A DNA stretch of 35,943 bases from an uncultured Oscillospiraceae bacterium (GTDB lineage: Bacteria; Bacillota; Clostridia; Oscillospirales; Ruminococcaceae), in assembly GCA_934539585.1 (NCBI GenBank), contig CAKTCT010000024.1, forward strand, positions 1-35,943. Direction: 5' to 3'. Below are positions 8,114 to 15,882 of this stretch, piece after piece. The notes under the pieces are model-generated. The model was not told the DNA's origin. It searched no databases and saw only the letters and a program-made list of their open reading frames with translations. The translations under genes and the position numbers were made by a program. Each line of letters begins with the position of its first letter. Positions within the stretch are counted from its first letter, which is position 1.

Positions 8114-9744
8114 CAGCTCATCCTCCCGTGGTCCACGGAGTAAACGCAGTCGGCGACGCCCATGGTGGACTTCCGGTGGGAGACCAGGAGGACGGTTTTG
8201 CCCCGGCACTCCTCATGGAGGGATTTCAGGATCACGGCCTCGTTGAGGCTGTCCAGGTTGGAGGTGGGCTCGTCCAGGAGCAGGAAGGGGGCGTCGTGGA
8301 GAAAGGCCCGGGCCAGGCCCAGCCGCTGCCGCTCCCCGCCGGAGAGGGTGTCCCCCAACTCGCCGACCTCCGTATCGTAGCCCTTGGGGAGGCTCATGAT
8401 GAAGTCGTGGACCGACGCCTTTTTGCAGGCGGCGACGATCTCCTCGTCGGCGGCGTCCAGCCTGGCAAGGCGGAGGTTGCTGCGGATGGAGTCGTGGAAC
8501 AGGTGGGTCTCCTGGGTGACGAAGCCCTCCATGTCCCGGAGATTGGCCGTGTTGATCTCCTCCACGCTTCTGCCGGAGAGGGAGACGGTCCCCTGGGTCA
8601 CGGGCCAGAACCGCATCAGCAGCTTCAGCAGGGTGGATTTCCCCGAGCCGGAGCGGCCGGTGATGCCAACGATCTTCCCCTCCGGGATGGTCACGGAAAA
8701 GTCCGCCAGAATCGGCTCCCGGCCGTAGGAGAAGGTGACGTTTTCGGCGGCGGCGCCGTGGAAGGCGACGTCCTCCCTGCCGGTGATGTCCCGGGCCGCG
8801 GGGGCTTCGTCCAGGATGTCCAGGACCCGGTTGCCTGCGGCAAAGGTGTTTTGCAGAGTCGCTCCCAGGGCCGCCAGGGAGACAAAGGGACCGAAGGAGC
8901 TCATCAGGGCCAGGGTCGCCAGGAGGCAGCCCTCAAATCCGGCCAGGCGGGCCGAGAGGAACAGCATGGCAAGGTCAAAAAGCAGGATGACGGCGGAGGT
9001 GGCGGCGGTGTTCCGGCCGGCGGTGCGCTTCAGCGCCTCCTCGGTCCGGGAAAGGCGCTGGGTCCGGGCATCCATCTCCGCCATGCGGGCGGGGCCCTGG
9101 CCGAACTGGATGGTCTCGGAGAGGCCCCGCAGGCTGTCCAGGACAAAGGCGGAGAGCCCGCCGGACTGGGTGCGGAAGCGGAGGCCGCTGCCGCCGCTGC
9201 GCTTGGAGGTGATCAGGGGGATGAGGACGCCTACCGTCCCGTAGGCCGCCAGGGCCAGGAGGCCCAGGGCGAGGTGAATCCTCCCGATATAGACCACCAT
9301 GAAAACGCCGAACAGCAGCGCGATGCAGATGGGGGAGATGGTGTGGGCGTAAAAGACCTCCAGAAGCTCGATGTCGGAGGTGATCACGGCGATAAGGTCG
9401 CCCTTGTCCCTGCCCTCCAGCTTGGCGGGGCACAGGCGGCGAAGCGCGCCGAATACCCGGTCCCGGATCAGGGCCAGGAGTTTGAAGGCGATGAAGTGGT
9501 TGCAGGACTGCTCGGCGTAGCGCAGGAATCCCCGGGCCAGGGCGAAGGCCAGGACGGCGCCGAAAATCCATGCCAGGGGCTCCTGACGGAGTACGGCCAG
9601 GACGGCATAGCCGCCGAACACCGTGATAAAGGCGGCGCAGAGGTGGCCGATGAGGCCCATGACGATGGCCAGAAGCATATAGCCGCTCAGGGGCCTCACC
9701 AGGCCGATGAGCCGGGACATGACCTGAAATCCGCTGCGTTTCAT
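8113..9744 (-). CDS. ABC transporter permease/ATPase, second half-transporter (CydC-like)
   Basis: This is a 543-aa exporter half-molecule. An N-terminal six-helix transmembrane domain spans about residues 1-300. The C-terminal ATPase has Walker A GRSGSGKST, signature LSGGERQRLGLARAF, Walker B FLLLDEPTSNLD and a switch histidine in SHRKST. Such proteins pair with a sister half-transporter in heterodimeric export systems, including CydDC-type thiol/heme-linked exporters; the substrate here is unknown. The start overlaps the stop of the sister gene by ATGA and has AAGGAGG upstream. The next gene starts on its stop codon, so all four genes are tightly coupled. Confidence 0.92.
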   Translation of the reverse strand: MKRSGFQVMSRLIGLVRPLSGYMLLAIVMGLIGHLCAAFITVFGGYAVLAVLRQEPLAWIFGAVLAFALARGFLRYAEQSCNHFIAFKLLALIRDRVFGALRRLCPAKLEGRDKGDLIAVITSDIELLEVFYAHTISPICIALLFGVFMVVYIGRIHLALGLLALAAYGTVGVLIPLITSKRSGGSGLRFRTQSGGLSAFVLDSLRGLSETIQFGQGPARMAEMDARTQRLSRTEEALKRTAGRNTAATSAVILLFDLAMLFLSARLAGFEGCLLATLALMSSFGPFVSLAALGATLQNTFAAGNRVLDILDEAPAARDITGREDVAFHGAAAENVTFSYGREPILADFSVTIPEGKIVGITGRSGSGKSTLLKLLMRFWPVTQGTVSLSGRSVEEINTANLRDMEGFVTQETHLFHDSIRSNLRLARLDAADEEIVAACKKASVHDFIMSLPKGYDTEVGELGDTLSGGERQRLGLARAFLHDAPFLLLDEPTSNLDSLNEAVILKSLHEECRGKTVLLVSHRKSTMGVADCVYSVDHGRMS

Positions 9745-11480
9745 TCTGCCGCACCTCCTTGGGTAAAGGTTTCCAGGGTCTGCTGGGTGTTCCAGAGCCG
9801 GGCGTAGGGGCCGTTTCGGGCGAGAAGGGCTGCGTGGCGGCCGCTTTCGGCGACGACGCCGTTTTCCAGGACGTAGATGGTGTCCGCCTGCGTCACATTG
9901 GCCAGGCGGTGGGAGATGAGGATCACCGTTTTCGTTCTGGCCAGGGCGTGGATCTGGGCCATGATCTCGTTTTCGCTTTCCACGTCGATGTTGGAGGTGG
10001 CTTCGTCGAAGATGTACACCGGGCTGTTATGGAGCAGGGCCCGGGCCAGGGCCAGACGCTGCCGCTGGCCGCCGGAGAGGTTGCCGCCTTTTTCCAGGAG
10101 GGGGGCATCCAGGCCCTGCTGGCTGCGGAGGAAGGAGGAAAGGTTCACCTGCTCCAGGACCTGCCACAGGGCGTCGTCGGAGGCGTTGGGGGAGGCCATG
10201 CGGAGGTTTTCCCCGACGGTGCCCTTAAAGAGGTAGCTTTGGTGGGAAATGTAGGTGAGGTGCTCCATCAGGCTGCTTTCGGCGATGTCCCGGAGGGGGA
10301 TGCCGCCGATGGAGACGCTGCCGGAGTAGCCCTGGTTCCGGCCCATGAGAATGGAGGCGATGGTGGACTTCCCACAGCCGGATTCGCCGACGATGGCGGT
10401 GAAGCTGCCCTGGAGGAAGGCCATGTCCACGCCGCGGAGAATCTCCCGGCCCTCCTCATAGGAAAAATGGAGGTCCTTGCAGAGGATGGAGCAGGTCTCC
10501 GGGACGGGGACGGTTTTCGGGGGAGGCTCCGGCAGGTCCAGGAGGCGGAAAATCTTGTCCGAGGCCGCCATGCCGTTCATGGCGATGTGGAAGTAGGAGC
10601 CCAGCATCCGCATGGGGAGGAAGAAATCCGCCGCCAGCAGGATGATGAGGATGCATCCGGACAGGTCCACCCGGCCCGCCCGGAGCTGGGCGGCGGCCAG
10701 GATCACGCCCAGGGCGGCTCCGCCGTAGGCGATCAGGTCCATGATGGTGATGGAGTTGAGCTGCATGGTCAGGACCTTCATGGTGATTTTGCGGAAATGC
10801 TCGCTCTGCTCGTTCATCTCCTGGTGCTTGAAGCCGTCGGCCTGGTAGATTTTGGCGGTGGTCAGGCCCTGGAGGTTCTCCAGAAAGGTGTCGCCCAGGG
10901 CGGTGTACTGGCCCCAGTATCTGGACAGGAGCTTTTTGGCCCAGCGCTGGATCAGGACGATGGTTACGGGGATCAGGGGGACGCAGATCAGCAGGAGGAC
11001 GGCGCTGGGAAGGTTTACAAACCCCAGGACGGCAAACAGCGTCAGGGGAGCCAGCATGGCGTAGAAAAGCTGGGGGAGGTAGCTGCCGAAGTAGGTTTCC
11101 AGCTGGTCCACGCCCTCCACGGCCATCTGGACCACCTCGGAGGTGTTGACCTGCTCCCGGTAGGAGGAGCCAAGGCGGAGGAGCTTTCCGTAAATCTTTT
11201 CCCGGAGGAGCTTTTTCACCGCCTTGGAGGAAAGGAAGCTCATCCGGCTGGAAGCCGCAGTGCAGGCGAAGCGGACCGCGACGGCGGCCGCGGCAATCAG
11301 CGCCGTCAGGGCCAGGCGGCTGCCGCCGGCGGTCCCGGCGTACAGGCTCTGGAGCAGCCGGGCGACGGCGGCCATCAGGACGATATTGGCCGCCAGGGAC
11401 AGCCATTGGAAGGCCACGTTTCCGGCGATGTACTTTTTGCTTTCCCTGACCGTGCCGATCAGGCGCTTGTCGATCATCAT
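9741..11480 (-). CDS. ABC transporter permease/ATPase, first half-transporter (CydD-like)
   Basis: This is a 579-aa exporter half-molecule and the first gene of a four-gene operon. The transmembrane domain covers about residues 15-310. The ATPase has Walker A GESGCGKST, signature LSGGQRQRLALARAL, Walker B VYIFDEATSNID and the H-loop SHRLAN. Both half-transporters keep canonical ATPase motifs, so neither site looks degenerate. The start has GAGGGA upstream. The promoter (11574-11602) and two identical-format inverted repeats (11501-11516 and 11549-11564) indicate repressor control. The presence of YgbA and YbaN relatives in the operon hints at a redox, nitrosative or metal/heme-related export role (inference). 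Confidence 0.92.
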   Translation of the reverse strand: MMIDKRLIGTVRESKKYIAGNVAFQWLSLAANIVLMAAVARLLQSLYAGTAGGSRLALTALIAAAAVAVRFACTAASSRMSFLSSKAVKKLLREKIYGKLLRLGSSYREQVNTSEVVQMAVEGVDQLETYFGSYLPQLFYAMLAPLTLFAVLGFVNLPSAVLLLICVPLIPVTIVLIQRWAKKLLSRYWGQYTALGDTFLENLQGLTTAKIYQADGFKHQEMNEQSEHFRKITMKVLTMQLNSITIMDLIAYGGAALGVILAAAQLRAGRVDLSGCILIILLAADFFLPMRMLGSYFHIAMNGMAASDKIFRLLDLPEPPPKTVPVPETCSILCKDLHFSYEEGREILRGVDMAFLQGSFTAIVGESGCGKSTIASILMGRNQGYSGSVSIGGIPLRDIAESSLMEHLTYISHQSYLFKGTVGENLRMASPNASDDALWQVLEQVNLSSFLRSQQGLDAPLLEKGGNLSGGQRQRLALARALLHNSPVYIFDEATSNIDVESENEIMAQIHALARTKTVILISHRLANVTQADTIYVLENGVVAESGRHAALLARNGPYARLWNTQQTLETFTQGGAAE

Positions 11481-11500
11481 AGAATCCCTCGGTTCCTTTT

Positions 11501-11516
11501 GTTAGCAAAAGCTAAC
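11501..11516. promoter_or_regulatory. Operator-like inverted repeat GTTAG-N6-CTAAC (proximal copy)
   Basis: This is a perfect 16-bp dyad in the leader of the ABC operon, 20 bp before the first start codon. With the central bases the match extends to GTTAGC-N4-GCTAAC. Confidence 0.75.
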
Positions 11517-11548
11517 TTCGTTGCAGAAAAAAGGCCGCCTGTCCGGCG

Positions 11549-11564
11549 GTTAGCGCGTTCTAAC
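11549..11564. promoter_or_regulatory. Operator-like inverted repeat GTTAG-N6-CTAAC (promoter copy)
   Basis: This is a second dyad with identical 5-bp arms and the same 6-bp spacing. Its centre is 48 bp from the first. It lies just downstream of the predicted transcription start, a position suited to repression. Confidence 0.75.
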
Positions 11565-11573
11565 TACTGGACC

Positions 11574-11602
11574 ATTCTATCATATCGGGGGTGCTTTGTC
11601 AA
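11574..11602 (-). promoter_or_regulatory. SigA-type promoter of the ABC-transporter operon
   Basis: On the minus strand TTGACA (11597-11602) is followed after exactly 17 bp by TAGAAT (11574-11579). It is the only strong promoter in front of the four-gene operon. Confidence 0.85.
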
Positions 11603-11605
11603 TGG

Positions 11606-11647
11606 AAAAACGAGGGCGGCTCCTTTTGGGGGAGGGCCCTCGTTTTT
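11606..11647 (-). terminator. Terminator of the glycyl radical enzyme operon
   Basis: CGAGGGC (11611-11617) pairs with GCCCTCG (11636-11642), flanked by A5 and T5, so it can work in both directions. It lies 7 bp after the activase stop and just upstream of the ABC operon promoter, which it insulates. Confidence 0.88.
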
Positions 11648-11653
11648 GGGGGG

Positions 11654-12550
11654 TTATCCGGCGATTCTGGCGGTGAGTCCGGCGGCGCGGAGGCGGGAAA
11701 GAAGGGCGGAGAGGCGCTCCGGCGGGGGCGGGAGGGTATCGGCGTAGGGGTAGGGGAGGCCCAGGGCGGCGTATTTGCCGCTGCCCAGGCGGTGGAAGGG
11801 GAGGAGGTGGGCTTCCGTTACCCCGGCGGCACGGAGGAGGGCGGCCATTTTTCCGATTTCCTCCAGGGAGTCGTTGAAGCCGGGGATCACCGGGATCCGG
11901 GCCACGGTATGGACGCCGTGGGCGGTGAGGCGGGAGAGGTTCCGGAGGGTCCGGTCCAGGCTGCCGCCTAAGCTGCGGTAGCCCTCTGGGGCGGCGGATT
12001 TCAGATCAAAGTAGCAGTCGTTCAGAAAGGGGAGCAGCGGCTCAAAGGCGTCGAAGCCGGTGTTCCCGGCGGTGTCCAGGAGGACGGGGACGCCCTCTTT
12101 GCGGCAGGCGGAGGCAATGGCCGCGCAGGCTTCCGGCTGGAGGAGGGCTTCTCCTCCGGAGAGGGTCACGCCGCCGCCGGAGGCCGCGTAGAAGTCCCGG
12201 TCGGCAAGGATTTCTTCCAGAATTTCCGGGAGGGTCCAGGGGCGGCCGCAGAGGGAGAGGGCTCCGGTGGGGCAGGCCGCCGCGCAGGAGCCGCAGGCGG
12301 TGCAGCCGGTGCGGTCAAAGCGGTGGACGCCGTCGGGGGCAAGGGTGTGTCGGGGGCAGCAGGCGGCGCAGCGTCCGCACCTGGCGCAGAGGGAGGGGAA
12401 GTACAGGAGGGAGGGCGGGGCCGTCACCGTCTCGGGGTTATGGCACCAGGGGCAGCGGAGATTGCAGCCTTTGAAAAAGACGGTGGTGCGGATGCCGGGG
12501 CCGTCGCCGACGGAAAAGTGCTGAATCTGGGTGAGAAATGCTGGTTTCAT
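11654..12550 (-). CDS. Glycyl radical enzyme activase (radical SAM)
   Basis: This 298-aa protein is predicted to install the glycyl radical on the enzyme encoded directly upstream, using S-adenosylmethionine and a [4Fe-4S] cluster. The radical SAM motif is C29-x3-C33-x2-C36 in FKGCNLRCPWCHN. A ferredoxin-like insert follows with two cysteine groups (C55, C58, C61 plus C64/C65, then a second C-x2-C-x2-C-x3-CP set), as in activases of the dehydratase and choline-lyase types rather than in the short PFL activase. A glycine-rich SAM-binding segment, TLSGGEALL, is present. The start has GAGGTG upstream and lies 35 bp after the radical enzyme stop, so the two are co-transcribed. Confidence 0.93.
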   Translation of the reverse strand: MKPAFLTQIQHFSVGDGPGIRTTVFFKGCNLRCPWCHNPETVTAPPSLLYFPSLCARCGRCAACCPRHTLAPDGVHRFDRTGCTACGSCAAACPTGALSLCGRPWTLPEILEEILADRDFYAASGGGVTLSGGEALLQPEACAAIASACRKEGVPVLLDTAGNTGFDAFEPLLPFLNDCYFDLKSAAPEGYRSLGGSLDRTLRNLSRLTAHGVHTVARIPVIPGFNDSLEEIGKMAALLRAAGVTEAHLLPFHRLGSGKYAALGLPYPYADTLPPPPERLSALLSRLRAAGLTARIAG

Positions 12551-12584
12551 AGGGCACCTCGTGGTTGGTGGGTGGGTGGGCGGA

Positions 12585-14726
12585 CTATGCCTGCTCGGTG
12601 CGCTGGAGGATGTCTTCCTGGACGGCGCGGTCCAGGGTGGTGTAGAAGGCGCTGAAGCCGGAGACCCGGACCACCAGGGAGCGGTAATTCTCCGGGTGGT
12701 CCATGGCGTCGGCCAGGACGGCCCGGGAGACGGCGTTGATCTGCATCTCCTGGCCGCCTTTCTGGAAGTAGACCCGGAGCAAGGCCCGGAGCTTCGCCCG
12801 CTTTTCCGGGTCGGAAAAGACCGAGGGGCTGTACTTCTGGTTCACCACCGAGCCGCAGGACACCAGGGTGTAGTCCGGCTTGGTCAGGGAGAGGACCACT
12901 GCCGTGGGGCCCTTGCGGTCCATGCCGTGCATGGGGGAGGCGGCGTCGCTTAAGGGGGCTTTGTTCCGCCGGCCGTCGGGGGTGGCGGCCACCTCCAGCC
13001 CGGCGGGGATGTTGTTGACGTTGGAGGCCATGGCGGCGTAGACCGGGCCGCCGTCGGGGGTGCGGTAGCGGTCGAAGATCCGGACGTGCTCCTCCACGTA
13101 CCAGACGGCGTATTTATCAGGGAGGGGGTCATTGTTGCCGTACTTGGGGGCCTGGAGAAGGGCGGCCTGGAGGTCTGTATAGCCCTGGAAATCTGCGGCC
13201 AGGGCGTCCCGGAGCTCCGGGAGGGAGGCTTTCTTTTGGGTGAAGATCACCTGTTCCATGGCAGCCAGGGAGTCGGCTACGGTGGCGATGCCCATACAGC
13301 CTGCGCCGTGGGCCGAGGGGTACTTGGTGCCGCCGTCGTTGAGGTCCAAGGCCCGTTCGATGCAGAGCTCACAGAAGCAGGAGAGGAAGGGCTGGGCGTA
13401 GTTCTCCCGGTTCAGGCGGTCGTTTTCGTTGCGGAAAAAGGCCATGTACCGGGCGGCTCCGGCCTCCATCTGGAGGCGGAGGCGGGTGAGGAAGTCCTCC
13501 ATGGAATGAATGGTCTCGGGGCCGCCGGTGGCGGGGCCCATCTGCAGGCCGGTCTGGAGGCACCTGCCGTCGTTGAGGGCCAGCTCCAGGTATTTGGGGG
13601 AGTTGTAGCGGCCGTCGCTCCAGGGGGGCTGCTGGCCGGGAAGGAAGTTTTCGATGCAGCCTACCATGCAGTAGTTCCGGCAGTCGGCAAGGTCGTAGCC
13701 GTGGCGGGCCAGGGCGGGGATGTTCACCTCGTCGTTCATCAGGGCGGGGTAGCCGATGCCGGTGCCGATGACCTGGAGGCAGGCGTCCAGGAATTCCTCG
13801 GGGACGTCCCGGTAAAGCCGGGCCGACAGGTTGGGGCCGGGGATGCGGCAGCGCTTTACCGCTTCCAGGATGCAGTAGGAGAGCTCGTTGACGCCGCCGG
13901 TCCCGTCGGGGAGGATGCCGCCGATGGCGATGTTGCAGGTGTCGTAGTGGCCCACGTCGGCGATCTTATAGAGGGTGCAGGCCAGGAGGTCCGTGGCGTC
14001 CTCCCGGGTCAGGCGGCCCTGTTGGGTGTCCCGGAGGTAGTAGGGCCAGAGGAACTGGTCCATCCGGCCGAAGGCCATGGCGTCCCGGCCTTCCAGCACA
14101 AAGGCGTGGTGGGCAAGCCAGGTGAGCTGCAAGGCTTCCCGGAAGGTCTCCGGGGGGCGGGCGGAGACGGCCCGGCAGGCGCTGGCGGCTTCCAGGAGCT
14201 CCCGGCGCTCCGGGGCGGGGGAGGAGGCGGCCAGGGCTTCCGCCGCGTCGGCGTACTGGGCGGCCATGGTCCCGAAGGCTTCCATGGAAATTTCCGCGGC
14301 GTCCAGGAAGCGGAGCTTTCTGGCGGAGTCGGGGCCGCTGCGGTGGACCTCCCTGGAGCGGCGGATGCGGGCTAAAGTTCCGCTGACGCCGTCCCGGAGG
14401 AAACCGGCGTAATCCGAGGCGAAGTGGTCGGCGTTGGTGAGGAAGGTGCGGCGGCCGTAGCTTTGGAGAATCGCCCGGGCATCATCCAGCTGGGCCGGAG
14501 ACACCGGTACGGAAACGCCGCCCCGGAGGGAGCCGAGAATCCGGTCGTGGGGGTAGACTACTTTCGGGGTTCCGGTGAGGAGCCGGGCCAGGCCGTGGGC
14601 CCGGGCAATGGGGGAGGGGTCGTCAAAGTGGGCGGCAAGGCCCTGGGCGTAGAGAACGTCGTGGTATCCGGGGGCGCAGGCGGCGGGGGCGGAGGCTTCG
14701 GGCCGCAGCTTTTCCAGTTGTGTCAT
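12585..14726 (-). CDS. Glycyl radical enzyme of the eliminase/dehydratase type, substrate unknown
   Basis: This 713-aa enzyme of the pyruvate formate-lyase superfamily is oxygen-sensitive by nature. The active-site loop reads NYCMVGCIEN at about residue 355: one thiyl cysteine followed by x-Glu, the pattern of diol dehydratase, choline lyase and hydroxyproline dehydratase, and unlike the double Cys of true PFL. The C-terminal radical loop is RVSGFSAFY, with the radical glycine at about residue 689. At 713 residues it is shorter than glycerol dehydratase and choline lyase. The start at 14726 is chosen for GGAAAGGAG 9 nt upstream and the match to the family N-terminus. The activase follows, and an AraC regulator is divergent. 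No microcompartment shell genes are seen. A C-O, C-N or C-S bond cleavage is inferred, but the substrate cannot be named. Confidence 0.9.
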   Translation of the reverse strand: MTQLEKLRPEASAPAACAPGYHDVLYAQGLAAHFDDPSPIARAHGLARLLTGTPKVVYPHDRILGSLRGGVSVPVSPAQLDDARAILQSYGRRTFLTNADHFASDYAGFLRDGVSGTLARIRRSREVHRSGPDSARKLRFLDAAEISMEAFGTMAAQYADAAEALAASSPAPERRELLEAASACRAVSARPPETFREALQLTWLAHHAFVLEGRDAMAFGRMDQFLWPYYLRDTQQGRLTREDATDLLACTLYKIADVGHYDTCNIAIGGILPDGTGGVNELSYCILEAVKRCRIPGPNLSARLYRDVPEEFLDACLQVIGTGIGYPALMNDEVNIPALARHGYDLADCRNYCMVGCIENFLPGQQPPWSDGRYNSPKYLELALNDGRCLQTGLQMGPATGGPETIHSMEDFLTRLRLQMEAGAARYMAFFRNENDRLNRENYAQPFLSCFCELCIERALDLNDGGTKYPSAHGAGCMGIATVADSLAAMEQVIFTQKKASLPELRDALAADFQGYTDLQAALLQAPKYGNNDPLPDKYAVWYVEEHVRIFDRYRTPDGGPVYAAMASNVNNIPAGLEVAATPDGRRNKAPLSDAASPMHGMDRKGPTAVVLSLTKPDYTLVSCGSVVNQKYSPSVFSDPEKRAKLRALLRVYFQKGGQEMQINAVSRAVLADAMDHPENYRSLVVRVSGFSAFYTTLDRAVQEDILQRTEQA

Positions 14727-14749
14727 AGGGGATCGCTCCTTTCCACTCC

Positions 14750-14755
14750 AGTATA
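14750..14755 (-). promoter_or_regulatory. -10 element of the glycyl radical enzyme operon
   Basis: TATACT on the minus strand lies 24 bp before the start codon, with no recognisable -35 at 16-18 bp. That suggests activator dependence, consistent with the divergent AraC gene. Confidence 0.5.
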
Positions 14756-14829
14756 GCAGAGCCGGGGGAGAGCGCCAGGTACGATTCCCAAAAAGCAGCA
14801 CGATCCTATGATAAAATTTTCCCCGGGCC

Positions 14830-14858
14830 TTGTGGAGACGGGGAAAATCCGGTATACT
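14830..14858 (+). promoter_or_regulatory. SigA-type promoter of the divergent AraC gene
   Basis: TTGTGG (14830-14835), a 17-bp spacer and TATACT (14853-14858) lie 33 bp before the GTG start. Confidence 0.7.
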
Positions 14859-14890
14859 GGAAGCAAATCCATTGCCGGAGGCGGTTTGTT

Positions 14891-15757
14891 GTGTATCAGA
14901 AGCTGATTTTGGAGGAATTCCCGGAGATCCGGTTCGCCCATCCCTATACGGCCGCCCATTACGACATCGCTTTCCAAAGCTGTCCGGAGATGATGGAGCT
15001 GACCTATTTTGAGAAGGGGGCTGTCACCCGGGTGGAAAGGGACGGGAGCCGGGTGGAAATCCCGGAGGGGGCGTTTTTCTTCACCACCTTTGACCGGCCC
15101 TTCCGGATGTTTTCGGAGGAGGCCGGGTGCAGCCACATTACCGTGGGGGTCCGGGGGGCCTTCCGGCTGGAGGCGGTCAGCCGGGAAGAAGTAGGCGGCT
15201 GGAAGGGGGAGGGGGCGGCTCCTGCGGCGCTGCTGCCCCGGGGACCTCTGGTCCTGGGCCGGGACCACGGGGCGGCGGGGCTGCTGCGGAGCTTGGTGAA
15301 CCTCTATGCGGTGCCGGGGGCTTCGTCGGCGCTGCGGTGCGCCGGGCTTTTTCTGGAGCTGCTGGCGGCCCTGACCGACGAGGTCCTCCGGCGGGCCATG
15401 GTGGAGGCCGGGCAGGTGAGCCCGTCGGGAATCCGGTACGCCCAGCGGGCCGCCCGGTACCTGGCGGAGCATCTGACGGAAAAGCTGTCGGTGGAGGCTG
15501 TGGCGGGGGAGCTGGGAATCTCGTCCAGCTATCTGAGCGCCCTGTTCAAAGCCTACACCGGCAGGAGCCTGGTGGATTACGGCAACGCTATCCGGGTGGA
15601 GCGCATCCGGGAGCTGATGGTTTCCCGGCGGCTGACGCTGCGGGAGGCCGGGGAGGCGGTGGGGATTCCCGACGAGAACTACGCCAGCCGGTTATTCAGG
15701 AAGTACGCGGGGATTTCCGCCCGGGAGTATCTCCGGCAGGCGGGGCGGGAGGGGTGA
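14891..15757 (+). CDS. AraC-family transcriptional regulator, likely for the glycyl radical enzyme operon
   Basis: This 288-aa regulator has an N-terminal cupin-like ligand-binding domain (about 1-150) and a C-terminal double helix-turn-helix domain (about 185-285). Helix-turn-helix segments are visible as VAGELGISSSYLSALFKAYTG and EAVGIPDENYASRLFRKYAG. The start is GTG at 14891, supported by GGAGG 9 nt upstream and by the promoter spacing. It is divergent from the radical enzyme, whose promoter lacks a -35, so it is most likely that operon's activator. A terminator hairpin encloses its own stop codon. The inducer is unknown. Confidence 0.9.
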   Translation: MYQKLILEEFPEIRFAHPYTAAHYDIAFQSCPEMMELTYFEKGAVTRVERDGSRVEIPEGAFFFTTFDRPFRMFSEEAGCSHITVGVRGAFRLEAVSREEVGGWKGEGAAPAALLPRGPLVLGRDHGAAGLLRSLVNLYAVPGASSALRCAGLFLELLAALTDEVLRRAMVEAGQVSPSGIRYAQRAARYLAEHLTEKLSVEAVAGELGISSSYLSALFKAYTGRSLVDYGNAIRVERIRELMVSRRLTLREAGEAVGIPDENYASRLFRKYAGISAREYLRQAGREG

Positions 15758-15779
15758 AATGCGCTCCCGCTTTTTTTTT
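15745..15779 (+). terminator. Terminator overlapping the AraC stop codon
   Basis: GCGGGAG (15745-15751) pairs with CTCCCGC (15764-15770) and is followed by nine T. The TGA stop lies in the loop. Confidence 0.85.
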
Positions 15780-15826
15780 ACGGCTTTGTCGTTGCGAAGG
15801 ATGTGCAGTTTTTTTTCAAAAAAGCC

Positions 15827-15857
15827 TTGACTCTGACGCGGCGTCATCGTGTATGCT
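15827..15857 (+). promoter_or_regulatory. MerR-type promoter with 19-bp spacer and palindromic operator
   Basis: TTGACT and TATGCT are separated by 19 bp instead of 17. The perfect palindrome TGACGC-G-GCGTCA (15834-15846) fills the spacer. Over-long spacers with a central dyad are the hallmark of promoters activated by MerR-family twisting, here most likely autoregulation by the gene that follows. Confidence 0.9.
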
Positions 15858-15882
15858 TAGGGTACACGGAGGAGGGAACTGC

